9,963 bases of DNA from Ferruginibacter sp. GTDB taxonomy: Bacteria; Bacteroidota; Bacteroidia; Chitinophagales; Chitinophagaceae. The notes below the pieces were generated by a model that was not told the origin of the DNA, made no database searches, and worked only from the letters and a program-made list of their open reading frames with translations. The DNA lies in assembly GCA_018057635.1 (NCBI GenBank), contig JAGPDJ010000055.1, forward strand, positions 1-9,963, read 5' to 3'. The position numbers and the translations under genes were made by a program. Of this stretch, positions 1 through 6,587 are shown one piece after another; the first letter of the stretch is position 1; every line of letters begins with the position of its first letter.

Positions 1-70
1 TGGCCCCCAACCCCGGTGCAGTGGCAACTGCAACGATTGTATCATCCCAACCCGATAATTTGTTTATCAT
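1..70 (-). CDS. mnmE: tRNA modification GTPase MnmE, 5' end only (partial)
   Basis: Only the first 23 codons are in the window; the gene runs off the left edge. Reading the minus strand from the ATG at 70-68 gives MINKLSGWDDTIVAVATAPG followed by LGA. The segment DDTIVAVATAPGLGA matches the conserved MnmE N-terminus, which has the pattern DTI-A-AT-PG-GA and begins the tetrahydrofolate-binding domain. By family knowledge, MnmE works with MnmG to install (carboxymethyl)aminomethyl groups at the wobble uridine of certain tRNAs. The GTPase domain that would confirm this lies outside. The gene follows tonB in the same direction but is separated from it by a terminator and a 307-base repeat-rich spacer, so it is probably transcribed separately. 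Identification rests on a short but distinctive stretch. Confidence 0.82.
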   Translation of the reverse strand, partial: MINKLSGWDDTIVAVATAPGLGA

Positions 71-74
71 GTTG

Positions 75-82
75 CAAATATA
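75..82 (-). promoter_or_regulatory. Candidate Bacteroidota -7 box (TATATTTG) in front of mnmE
   Basis: On the minus strand TATATTTG fits the Bacteroidota -7 consensus TAnnTTTG exactly and ends four bases before the mnmE ATG. If it is used, transcription would start at or next to the start codon, giving a nearly leaderless mRNA. I see no TTG at the expected -33 distance, so the match could be chance in AT-rich DNA. The box also sits inside an imperfect 14-base palindrome (GCAAGTATATTTGC). Confidence 0.3.
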
Positions 83-103
83 CTTGCTCCGCTGATTGAA
101 TTT

Positions 104-238
104 GCCGGGAAGAAGGAAAGGCGTTTTATATTGGTATAGTTAATTGTTGCCGGGAAGGCGGGAAGGCGTCTTTTATAATGTATAATAATTTTTGCCGGGA
201 AAACTGGATGGCGCTATTATTTTTTATTTTGTGAGAAT
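104..238. repeat. Three degenerate 45-base tandem units beginning GCCGGGAA
   Basis: GCCGGGAA starts at 104, 149 and 194, exactly 45 bases apart. The first 20 bases of each unit are the conserved part, roughly GCCGGGAA followed about eight bases later by GGCG; units 1 and 2 agree best. The rest of each unit is AT-rich (TTTTATA, TATAATAAT, TTATTTTTTA) and poorly conserved. TT or TTT precedes each GCCGGGAA. No reading frame here resembles a protein. The array lies between the tonB terminator and mnmE. Its function is unknown; it may be a degenerate minisatellite or the remains of a palindromic intergenic repeat. Confidence 0.65.
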
Positions 239-241
239 TTA

Positions 242-263
242 TTACCGCAGAGGCGCAAAGGCG
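242..263. repeat. Partial copy of the 'accgcagaggcgc' repeat family
   Basis: TTACCGCAGAGGCGC at 242-256, followed by AAAGGCGC, is nearly the reverse complement of the right-hand end of the repeat units between nuoM and nuoN (GCGCCTCTGCGGTTAA at 6461-6476). The single difference is one missing A. It looks like a solitary half-unit inside the tonB-mnmE spacer, with no matching second arm nearby. Confidence 0.55.
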
Positions 264-280
264 CTAAAAAATAAAAACAG

Positions 281-322
281 CTTCCCGTCTTCCCGACTTC
301 CCGGCAAAAAACTTTCCGGCAA
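281..322. repeat. Inverted copies of the GCCGGGAA motif, including three CTTCCCGN octamers
   Basis: CTTCCCGT, CTTCCCGA and CTTCCCGG follow each other directly at 281-288, 289-296 and 297-304, then CAAAAA. Their reverse complement reads TTGCCGGGAAGTCGGGAAG, which pairs with the unit at 147-168 with about two mismatches over 22 bases. A shorter degenerate copy, CTTTCCGGCAA, follows at 312-322. The direct units at 104-202 and these inverted ones could therefore form a large hairpin with a loop of about 117 bases. They lie just downstream of the tonB terminator on the minus strand. Confidence 0.6.
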
Positions 323-354
323 AAAAATAAAAAAACTCCCGGTAAAACCGGGAG
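321..354 (-). terminator. Rho-independent terminator of the exbB-exbD-exbD-tonB operon
   Basis: On the minus strand an 8-base perfect stem, CTCCCGGT/ACCGGGAG (354-347 and 343-336), closes a 3-base loop. It is followed at once by TTTTTTTATTTTTTT (335-321 with one interruption). It starts 23 bases after the tonB stop codon, the expected place for intrinsic termination of that operon. Confidence 0.9.
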
Positions 355-377
355 CCTGTTATTTATATAAGTTTTTA

Positions 378-1211
378 TTAATTTTCTGCAACCACAAAAG
401 TAATTGGCTGGCGGCGGTACGCATTTACGTTTCGGCCATTCTGCAAAGCTGGCGTCCATTTTGGGCCCTTTTTAATGATCTTCACTGCTTCTGCTTCCAT
501 ACCATACCCATGCTTGGTTTCTGCAACTACATCGCTGATGCTGCCATCCCTGCTAACAATGAAACGTACAATTACTGAATAAGTTCCTTCCGGAGCTCCA
601 TTGTCAATGGGCGTATTTGCATCCAGATTATTTTGCAGGTACCTTCTCCAGGCAGCTTCCCCACCGGGAAAAGATGCTTCTACTTCTACCTTATTGAAAA
701 CCTTATTTTCATCATCATCCTTTTTGGGTACTTCCACAACCTGCGTTCCCTTGTCTTCAACAGGTGCCTGTACAATCTGAACTTTATTTTCGCTTTCCAC
801 AGTTTTAGTGCTGATCACCTGGTCTTCTTTGATCTCTTCAATCTTCTCATCAGGTTTTACCTCTTCATCTTTTACAATTTTAGGAGGTGTAAATTTTACC
901 TGGTTCACTTCAGGTGGTGGCGGCGGTGTAGGTGGTGGTGGCGGCGGCGGTGGTGGTGGCGGTTCATCTTTCTTGATCTCTGCCATTTGTGTATCAATAA
1001 CATCAATATTTTCTTTTTTTGAATTCTTATTGATCACATTCGCAGCAAGGGTGCCCAGAAATATCAATAACAACACCGAGCCAGTTATGATAAGGGCTTT
1101 AGTAAGTGTTTTATTGTAATTTTTCCTTAATTGATACGCTCCGTAGGATTTATTTTTGCCATCAAAAATAATATCGAGTATATCTGCATTTAATATCTTG
1201 TTAGCTTCCAT
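378..1211 (-). CDS. tonB: TonB energy transducer, Bacteroidota type
   Basis: This 277-residue protein links the ExbB/ExbD proton channel in the inner membrane to TonB-dependent receptors in the outer membrane. The N-terminus carries the Bacteroidota-type cytoplasmic segment (about 1-35, with GKNKSYGAYQLRKNY), then one membrane helix at about 37-60. A periplasmic linker follows, with eleven consecutive prolines, a Thr and five more prolines (84-100), then a charged Lys/Glu/Val stretch to about 175. The C-terminal TonB domain (about 179-277) shows FPGGEAAWRRYL, a VIVRFIVSRDGSISDV strand pair, KWTPALQNGR and a final PITFVV strand. It is the last gene of the operon, 45 bases after an exbD, and is followed by a strong terminator. 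The start at 1211 is supported by the conserved MEANKILNADILD opening. No Shine-Dalgarno sequence is visible. Confidence 0.95.
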   Translation of the reverse strand: MEANKILNADILDIIFDGKNKSYGAYQLRKNYNKTLTKALIITGSVLLLIFLGTLAANVINKNSKKENIDVIDTQMAEIKKDEPPPPPPPPPPPTPPPPPEVNQVKFTPPKIVKDEEVKPDEKIEEIKEDQVISTKTVESENKVQIVQAPVEDKGTQVVEVPKKDDDENKVFNKVEVEASFPGGEAAWRRYLQNNLDANTPIDNGAPEGTYSVIVRFIVSRDGSISDVVAETKHGYGMEAEAVKIIKKGPKWTPALQNGRNVNAYRRQPITFVVAEN

Positions 1212-1256
1212 TTTACAATTTTGTTTGTTAGATTCAAAATTGAACCATTTCCATAA

Positions 1257-1802
1257 TTATTTGATTCCGTTTGCTTCCTCGGTTTTCTGAATCAACATTC
1301 TTTCTGTAGGAGTGATATCAACTTCTGCATAGTGCCCGGGAGGCACAGCAGAAATACTCATTTCATCAAGAATGTCAATTGAGTTGGCAAATGTAGAAGT
1401 AGAATCAGATTTGATGATGTACATCAGGTCATCAATGGGTGTTGCCTTTTTCTTATCAAGAATCAGTTTGCGAATTTCTTTAAAACTGGTGCTTTTAAAT
1501 TCTTCGCTGATCTTATCTGCTTCCAACTGGCCAAAGTAATAATAAACCTGGTTCCCTTTACCCAATAATATGGTCATTGCACCTGAATTTTTTACTTTAA
1601 GCTGCTGATCCGGGTCATCTTTTGGCTCATTCATATTCATGGCCGTTGACTGGCTCATTGTGGTGGTAAACACAAAAAAAGTGATAAGCAGGAAACCTAG
1701 ATCTACCATTGGTGTAAGGTCTACACGCGTAGATAATTTTTTTGACTTTTTTACGCCGGGCCCCTTTTTGTGACCCCCGCCCGATGTATCTATCTCTGCC
1801 AT
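1257..1802 (-). CDS. exbD: ExbD/TolR-family proton-channel subunit (second ExbD)
   Basis: A 181-residue ExbD/TolR-type protein. It has a basic cytoplasmic N-terminus rich in Gly and Lys (1-27), a single membrane helix (about 30-50) and a periplasmic domain. The signature RVDLTPMVDLGFLLITFFVF contains Asp34, at the position of the protonatable Asp that family members need for proton-driven work. After the helix, TTTMSQSTAMNMNEPKDD leads into the periplasmic domain with strands such as AMTILLGKGNQVYYYFGQ. It is longer than enterobacterial ExbD (about 140 residues), as is common in Bacteroidota. It lies 21 bases after the first exbD and 45 before tonB and is almost certainly co-transcribed. Paired exbD genes next to exbB are known, for example in Flavobacterium and Xanthomonas. 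Which of the two binds TonB cannot be told from sequence alone. Confidence 0.93.
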   Translation of the reverse strand: MAEIDTSGGGHKKGPGVKKSKKLSTRVDLTPMVDLGFLLITFFVFTTTMSQSTAMNMNEPKDDPDQQLKVKNSGAMTILLGKGNQVYYYFGQLEADKISEEFKSTSFKEIRKLILDKKKATPIDDLMYIIKSDSTSTFANSIDILDEMSISAVPPGHYAEVDITPTERMLIQKTEEANGIK

Positions 1803-1823
1803 GGCTTGATTTTTTTAAGTGAA

Positions 1824-2474
1824 TTATTTTTTACTCTTACTTTCCATATACACTTCAGAACCTACGGGAACATCTTCTCCATTTGTTACAATCCTGAACT
1901 TATATATTTCATTCTTTTTCAATGCCTGTTTGATTTTCTTAAAAACGGGATACATTGCTTTACTGTCTCCTTTAACCAAAAGCATCTGTTCCAGTTTTTT
2001 CTGGTCTTCACCGGCATACACATTGGTCACACTCCTCAACCAGTCGGCCAGTTCATTATTCGTACTGTCCACAGGTATACCATCCATTCTATTGGCCGGT
2101 ATATCTTTTCCGCTTGCCAACATTGCTTTTAGTTGATTAAACGGGAGCCCGATGAATTCTGATTTTTTTAATTTGGCTAATTCCGGTGGAGTTAAAGCAA
2201 GGCTGCGGGTTGCATTGATATTATCAATAATATCATTTTTCTTGGTCTCATCTCCCAGCATTAAGAAAACTTTTCCTTCGGCAGTGAATGTGATAAGTAT
2301 GGATTTATCAGGAGCGGCTTTGCTCGAAATGGAACTGGGTGGTGTTACAGCCAGTACTTCAGGCGGCTTTTGTTTCGTTGCCAATATGAAGAACGTCAAC
2401 AGCAAAAAAGCCACATCGCACATCGCGGTCATATCCACATTGGTACTCTTTCGTGGTATTTTAACTTTTGGCAT
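1824..2474 (-). CDS. exbD: ExbD/TolR-family proton-channel subunit (first ExbD)
   Basis: A 216-residue ExbD/TolR-type protein with a short basic N-terminus (MPKVKIPRKS) and a membrane helix at about 17-34. The signature VDMTAMCDVAFLLLTFFILA places the key Asp at residue 20. A Cys precedes that Asp where TolR/ExbD proteins often have another residue. The periplasmic part is long. Around residues 80-150 lies an apparent insertion (LTPPELAKLKKSEFIGLPFN, then a Ser/Thr/Asn-rich turn and a WLRSV helix) before the usual closing section (LLVKGDSKAMYPVFKKIKQA and RIVTNGEDVP). That insertion accounts for most of the excess over the roughly 140-residue classical ExbD. It lies 54 bases after exbB and 21 before the second exbD. 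The two ExbDs differ clearly outside the membrane helix, so they are old paralogues rather than a recent duplication. Confidence 0.92.
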   Translation of the reverse strand: MPKVKIPRKSTNVDMTAMCDVAFLLLTFFILATKQKPPEVLAVTPPSSISSKAAPDKSILITFTAEGKVFLMLGDETKKNDIIDNINATRSLALTPPELAKLKKSEFIGLPFNQLKAMLASGKDIPANRMDGIPVDSTNNELADWLRSVTNVYAGEDQKKLEQMLLVKGDSKAMYPVFKKIKQALKKNEIYKFRIVTNGEDVPVGSEVYMESKSKK

Positions 2475-2528
2475 ATTAAATTATTTAGAATGTTACTTTT
2501 AGATGCAATTGCAACCATTTTCCACAAA

Positions 2529-3389
2529 TTACTTGTAGAGGGATGCAAATGTTTGGGTTAAAGTAAATCCAGATTCATCAATACCATAAGTAATACCATC
2601 AATTTTGGTAGTAAAAATATTGTAGAACACTATCGCAAATGCTGAAGTTCCAATACCCAGTGCTGTATTGTACAATGCTTCAGAAATACCAATAGAAAGC
2701 TGCGCTGCAGAAGCTGCACCACCACTATCGGCACCAAGGCCGGCAAATGCACGGATCATACCAATAACCGTTCCCAACAGACCGATCAGGGTAGCTACTG
2801 TTGCAATTGTAGAAAGGAATACCAGGTTTTTCTCTAGCATAGGGAGTTCCAGTGAAGTTGCTTCTTCCACTTCTTTTTGAATAGCCATCACTTTTTGTTC
2901 TGTGCTAAGTTCATTATTACTGATCATTTCTTTATACCTGTGCAGTCCTGCTTTCATTACATTTCCCACTGATCCTTTTTGTTTATCGCACTCAGCCAGT
3001 GCTGCATCAACATTTTTATTAGCCAACTGGTATTGCACCCTGCGAACGAAATCTGCATTACTGCTTTTTCCGGAAGCTTTTGCAATTGTCATAAACCTTT
3101 CCACAACAAATGTGAGCATGGTCAGGAAAGTACCGATAAGCACCGGAACAATGATACCTCCGAGGTACATTTTACTCAATGCAGTTTTTGGTTCATGCCT
3201 CTCTGGCCAGAATCCTCCATTTTCTGCGCCTACTCCAAAATTTGAACCTGCACCCAGGCCAAATCTCCAGATGATGTATCCCACTACTAAACATAAAATG
3301 GGGGCGATCAGTGAAATAATGTTGCTCGATTTCTTAGCCTGAACTGAAGTAGCCGGTTTCACTGTAGCTGTTGGTCTTGTCTCTGACAT
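2529..3389 (-). CDS. exbB: ExbB/MotA/TolQ-family proton-channel subunit
   Basis: A 286-residue MotA/TolQ/ExbB-family protein, the membrane ring that surrounds the ExbD helices and conducts protons. After a Ser/Thr/Lys-rich N-terminus, hydrophobic segments are at about 25-44, 76-98, 187-211 and 240-262. The last three match the canonical three-helix core. A cytoplasmic loop (99-186) contains VEEATSLELPMLEKNLVFLS, and the hallmarks ATVATLIGLLGTVIGMIRAF and ISEALYNTALGIGTSAFAI follow. The first segment and the Gly-rich stretch after it (GLGAGSNFGVGAENGGFW) are additional to E. coli ExbB. The protein is longer than the roughly 240-residue enterobacterial form. It is the first gene of the four-gene operon. 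The ATG at 3389 has no Shine-Dalgarno sequence, only A/T-rich DNA, as is usual in Bacteroidota. Confidence 0.94.
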   Translation of the reverse strand: MSETRPTATVKPATSVQAKKSSNIISLIAPILCLVVGYIIWRFGLGAGSNFGVGAENGGFWPERHEPKTALSKMYLGGIIVPVLIGTFLTMLTFVVERFMTIAKASGKSSNADFVRRVQYQLANKNVDAALAECDKQKGSVGNVMKAGLHRYKEMISNNELSTEQKVMAIQKEVEEATSLELPMLEKNLVFLSTIATVATLIGLLGTVIGMIRAFAGLGADSGGAASAAQLSIGISEALYNTALGIGTSAFAIVFYNIFTTKIDGITYGIDESGFTLTQTFASLYK

Positions 3390-3480
3390 AAAATACTAGT
3401 TTAAATAGTTAAGAGTTTTATTATTTAAAAATTGATGATTACGCAATTTTAAGAAAAAAAAATCAGTTATTAAATTAATT

Positions 3481-3508
3481 CAAAAGGTAACAGAAACGGA
3501 GCACACAA
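3481..3508 (-). promoter_or_regulatory. Weak candidate promoter for the exbB operon
   Basis: The 215-base gap 3390-3604 is strongly AT-rich and holds no gene that I can support. It must contain the exbB promoter if that operon is not read through from the permease. The best candidate on the minus strand is TACCTTTTG (3489-3481), which fits TAnnTTTG only with one extra T. A TTG at 3508-3506 lies 16 bases upstream, shorter than the usual Bacteroidota spacing. This would leave a 5' leader of roughly 85 bases. I see no GC-rich hairpin for a terminator after the permease, only the AT palindrome AAAAATATTTTT near 3550. Confidence 0.2.
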
Positions 3509-3604
3509 GTTAATAAAATAATTGAAAGCAACAATCCGGATAAAAAATATTTTTATTTTAAATGTAACAGACAGTAAAATTCTTTTGGTTGCTGCATGTA
3601 AAGA

Positions 3605-4888
3605 TTATTCGTAGCGAAGCGCTACTATAGGATCAAGCTTTGCTGCTTTGTAAGCCGGATAGAGCCCGGCAGCCAGCCCTACAAAAGAACAAACGAAAAT
3701 ACCGGCAATAACCCATCCCCATGGTACTACAAAGCCGGTTTTGAGCAGGATGGCAACAATATTTCCAACCAATATACCTGAAATGATGCCTACCACAGCA
3801 CCCAGCAGGCTGATAATAACCGATTCAAAAAGAAATTGTGAGCGTATATCCTTTTTTGTACTTCCCAGCGCTTTAGCAAGGCCAATTTCCTTTGTTCGTT
3901 CATTTACAGCTACCAGCATGATATTCATGAGGCCAATGGCTGCACCTATCAGGGTTATCAGGGCAATCCCTATTGTACCTGTTTCCAGGAACCCCAGGTT
4001 GGTTAACAGAGATTCTGCTATACTGTCACTTTTGTCAATGTAAAAATTATCAGCTTCTTTAACCTGTAATTTCCGGATTGGCCTGAAAGTCCCTTTGGCT
4101 TCCCCTGTTGCCATATCCATCAGTTTTACATCCGGAACATTTACAGCAATCGTATAAGTGGTGTTTCCTGTAGTAAATAAGCGCCTTATATTGTTATAAG
4201 AAGTAACCACAACCTTGCTTGTATTAAAGAATGCACTTGATCCTTTGTCTTCCAGCACTGCAATAACCCGGTATGGAATATGATCCACATTTACAATGGC
4301 ATCAATGGCTTTTGCCTTATTATCCGGGAATAATCTTGTTGCAACACCACTTCCAATCATACACACATTTCTGCCGGCTTCAATTTCAGATTCAGTAAAA
4401 TTTCTTCCATAAGCTAAATTATAACCGTTTAATTCCAGGTAATTTTCATCCCCACCATACACATTTATTTCAGGATTTGTTTTACGCCTGTCGGTATTTA
4501 CAACCACACTGCCGGGACCGCGTAATGCAATACTCACTTTTGTTCCGGGGAAATTATATCTTTCCTTGAATTGCTTTGCCTCATCATAACTGATAGGTAT
4601 ACCTGATTTAGATTTCTTTTCTTTTAGTGCAGATTTTTTGGATGTTTTTGTTTCGCCGCCCCCGCCACCACCGAAATTCACATTGCGTTCCCTGAAGCGT
4701 ATACTGAATGCATTTGCACCCATGGTGGAAAAACTGGAAGTAAGGCTGTTACTGGCAGCCTTGATGGCTGTGATGATCAGGATTAATGCAAAAATTCCCA
4801 GTGCTATTATCACAATGGTAATGGCCGACCGTAATTTATTTCCTTTGATATTTGTCCAGGAAAGTGAAAGGGAATCCTTGTAAGTCAT
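3605..4888 (-). CDS. MacB/FtsX-family ABC transporter permease
   Basis: A 427-residue permease of the MacB type. A cytoplasmic amphipathic N-terminus (SLSWTNIKGNKLRSAITIVI) leads into membrane helix 1 (about 21-43). A large periplasmic core domain (about 45-300) follows, then three C-terminal helices (about 303-328, 353-383 and 390-412). Family hallmarks are NIMLVAVNERTKEIGLAKAL after helix 2 and the ending GLYPAYKAAKLDPIVALRYE. Such permeases dimerise and couple a cytoplasmic ATPase to transport or mechanical work across the envelope. The substrate cannot be told from sequence. Residues 72-96 form an insert of six Gly followed by a Lys/Ser-rich stretch. No ATP-binding or membrane-fusion gene is adjacent. 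The gene starts 75 bases after nuoN; the gap holds a near-match to a -7 box (TACCTTTA, 4912-4905), so it may have its own promoter or be read through from nuo. Confidence 0.9.
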   Translation of the reverse strand: MTYKDSLSLSWTNIKGNKLRSAITIVIIALGIFALILIITAIKAASNSLTSSFSTMGANAFSIRFRERNVNFGGGGGGETKTSKKSALKEKKSKSGIPISYDEAKQFKERYNFPGTKVSIALRGPGSVVVNTDRRKTNPEINVYGGDENYLELNGYNLAYGRNFTESEIEAGRNVCMIGSGVATRLFPDNKAKAIDAIVNVDHIPYRVIAVLEDKGSSAFFNTSKVVVTSYNNIRRLFTTGNTTYTIAVNVPDVKLMDMATGEAKGTFRPIRKLQVKEADNFYIDKSDSIAESLLTNLGFLETGTIGIALITLIGAAIGLMNIMLVAVNERTKEIGLAKALGSTKKDIRSQFLFESVIISLLGAVVGIISGILVGNIVAILLKTGFVVPWGWVIAGIFVCSFVGLAAGLYPAYKAAKLDPIVALRYE

Positions 4889-4963
4889 ATTTCAATATTC
4901 ACAATAAAGGTAACAACAGCAAGGTTCTGTTCCGAAAATTCTTTTACAAGCGGTAAGTCAAGA

Positions 4964-6358
4964 TCAATGATAAAGCCAGCCAAGGATGAGTTCGGGGTAA
5001 ATTCCCAGAACGATTATCAATATGGCCGTAATAGCCAGCAGCATTTTGAAAGAAAGGGATATTTCTGAACTTTCTATCACTTCCTCAGCCAATGGCTCTT
5101 TGAAATACATAGCTTGTATAATCCGGAAATAATAGAAAGCACTCACGGCTGCAAACAACACGGCAATTATAACAATCCAGAAATGATTGCCGTTTTCAAT
5201 TGCAGCCATCAACATGAAAAATTTACTCTGAAAGCCAGCAGTTAAGGGAATACCGGTAAGTGAAAATAAAAATACTACGGCAGTAAGTGCAATCAATGGT
5301 TGTTTTTTTGCCAGGCCATTGAAACCTTCAATGGTATAATCTTTCATTTTTATAAGTATGGCAAAAAGCCCGATGGTTGCCAGGCTATATGCAGCTGAAT
5401 ATAAAATCAAACCTTCTTTGGCTCGATCATTCATGGCAAACAATGCCAGCATCATAAAACCAGCCTGCGCAATACTTGAATACGCCAGCATTCTTTTTAC
5501 ACTTTGCTGGAATACAGCGGTTATATTACCAATAAGCAATGTAGCAACTGTAATAAAAACGATCAGGTTTTGCCATTGGCCATGAACAGCACCAAACGAG
5601 TTTTCAAACAATCTTACAAAAGCAAAAAAGCCGGCAACTTTAACAATTGTGCTCATAAATGATGTGAACACTGTTGGAGCACCGTCATACACATCCGGTG
5701 TCCAGAAATGAAATGGTGCTGCCGATACTTTGAACGACATGGCAACCACAAGAAAAACAAGGCCAACAGCAATCATAACCGGCATTTTACCGGTACCCAT
5801 CATGATATTATTGATAAAAAAAGATGCATTGGGAGTGCCACCATAAATGAATGCAATACCCATCAGCATGATCCCGGTAGAAAAGGACCCCATCAGGAAA
5901 TATTTTAAAGCTGCTTCATTGCTTTTTAAATTCAACTTATCGCTTCCTGTAAGAATGTATAGAGGAATTGACATGATCTCTATTCCAATAAAAAGGAATA
6001 GCAATGTATTAAACGTGGCTGAAAGAGATACTCCGCATAAAATAAAAAATAACAATGCAAAATATTCTCCCACATGCTGGCCAACTTTTTCAATATCTCT
6101 GCCATTCAATAAAAAAAACAATGCTGTACCGGCTAGTGCAATGGCAATGAAAGTAAGGTTGAAACTATTCGTCCGCAGCATATCATGTGTATCTACCTGG
6201 AATAGCAAAAAGCCATTGTACAATTCTGCGGCATTGGCTAAAAAAATTAAAAAGATACCGGCCAGCGCAATGTATTTCGGTGCTGCTTTACTTTTAATAA
6301 ACACACCGGAAAACATCATTACTATGCCCCAGATTGCAGATAATATTATTGCGTTCAT
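4964..6358 (-). CDS. nuoN: NADH-quinone oxidoreductase subunit N
   Basis: A 464-residue polytopic protein with about 13-14 hydrophobic helices. It is one of three antiporter-like subunits that pump protons in the membrane arm of respiratory complex I. The proton-antiporter (Mrp-like) domain shows FLFIGIEIMSIPLYIL with Glu127, AMSFKVSAAPFHFWTPDVYD with Lys210, STIVKVAGFFAF with Lys240, and QQSVKRMLAYSSIAQAG. These charged residues correspond to the Glu/Lys line of NuoN that forms the proton path. Length is slightly below E. coli NuoN (485). It is the last nuo gene, as in most nuo operons, but is set apart from nuoM by 321 bases of repeats. The ATG at 6358 follows AT-rich DNA without a Shine-Dalgarno sequence. 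No terminator is evident after the stop at 4964. Confidence 0.95.
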   Translation of the reverse strand: MNAIILSAIWGIVMMFSGVFIKSKAAPKYIALAGIFLIFLANAAELYNGFLLFQVDTHDMLRTNSFNLTFIAIALAGTALFFLLNGRDIEKVGQHVGEYFALLFFILCGVSLSATFNTLLFLFIGIEIMSIPLYILTGSDKLNLKSNEAALKYFLMGSFSTGIMLMGIAFIYGGTPNASFFINNIMMGTGKMPVMIAVGLVFLVVAMSFKVSAAPFHFWTPDVYDGAPTVFTSFMSTIVKVAGFFAFVRLFENSFGAVHGQWQNLIVFITVATLLIGNITAVFQQSVKRMLAYSSIAQAGFMMLALFAMNDRAKEGLILYSAAYSLATIGLFAILIKMKDYTIEGFNGLAKKQPLIALTAVVFLFSLTGIPLTAGFQSKFFMLMAAIENGNHFWIVIIAVLFAAVSAFYYFRIIQAMYFKEPLAEEVIESSEISLSFKMLLAITAILIIVLGIYPELILGWLYH

Positions 6359-6387
6359 AATTAATTCTAAAATATTTTTTTTCTTTC

Positions 6388-6476
6388 ACCGCTGAGAACA
6401 TGAGTAAAATGAGTTTCGCTGAGTTTTATTCAACACGCTCTGCGTAAACTCTGCCTCTCTGCGCCTCTGCGGTTAA
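6388..6476. repeat. Palindromic intergenic repeat, unit 1 of 3
   Basis: This 89-base unit begins ACCGCTGAGAACATGAGT and ends GCCTCTGCGGTTAA. Its ends are inverted with respect to each other: ACCGCTGAG faces CTCTGCGGT with one mismatch. An inner pair, GAGTTTCGCTGAG and CTCTGCGTAAACTC, can form a second imperfect stem around an AT-rich loop. A pyrimidine tract (TTCTTTC) precedes it on the plus strand. Confidence 0.8.
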
Positions 6477-6485
6477 CTTCTTTTT

Positions 6486-6574
6486 ACCGCTGAGAACATG
6501 AGTTGACAGCGTTTCGCTGAGTTTTATTTAAAATCCTCTGCGAAAAACTCTGCTTCTTTGCATCTCTGCGGTTA
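6486..6574. repeat. Palindromic intergenic repeat, unit 2 of 3
   Basis: An 89-base unit with the same 18-base start (ACCGCTGAGAACATGAGT) and the same CTCTGCGGTTA end as unit 1. Its inner stem pairs TTTCGCTGAG (6512-6521) with CTCTGCGAAA (6536-6545) at nine of ten positions across a 14-base loop. A 9-base pyrimidine linker (CTTCTTTTT) separates it from unit 1. Confidence 0.8.
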
Positions 6575-6587
6575 TCTTCTTTCTTTC

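Noticed and set aside
104..222. CRISPR-like periodic repeats in the tonB-mnmE spacer
   Set aside because: Only three degenerate units with a conserved part of about 20 bases. The intervening segments are all similar AT-rich DNA rather than unique spacers, and no cas gene is present.
192..578. Plus-strand frame of 128 codons across the repeat spacer and the tonB 3' end
   Set aside because: It covers repeats, the terminator and antisense tonB sequence, has no recognisable motif and shows no start signal.
633..1119. Plus-strand open frames opposite tonB with Trp/Arg- or Gly-rich products
   Set aside because: They are antisense translations of the proline codons and flanking tonB sequence; tonB itself has clear domain motifs.
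3540..3570. AT palindrome (AAAAATATTTTT) as a terminator for the permease gene
   Set aside because: The stem is only A/T and would be too weak for intrinsic termination; such palindromes are expected by chance in DNA this AT-rich.
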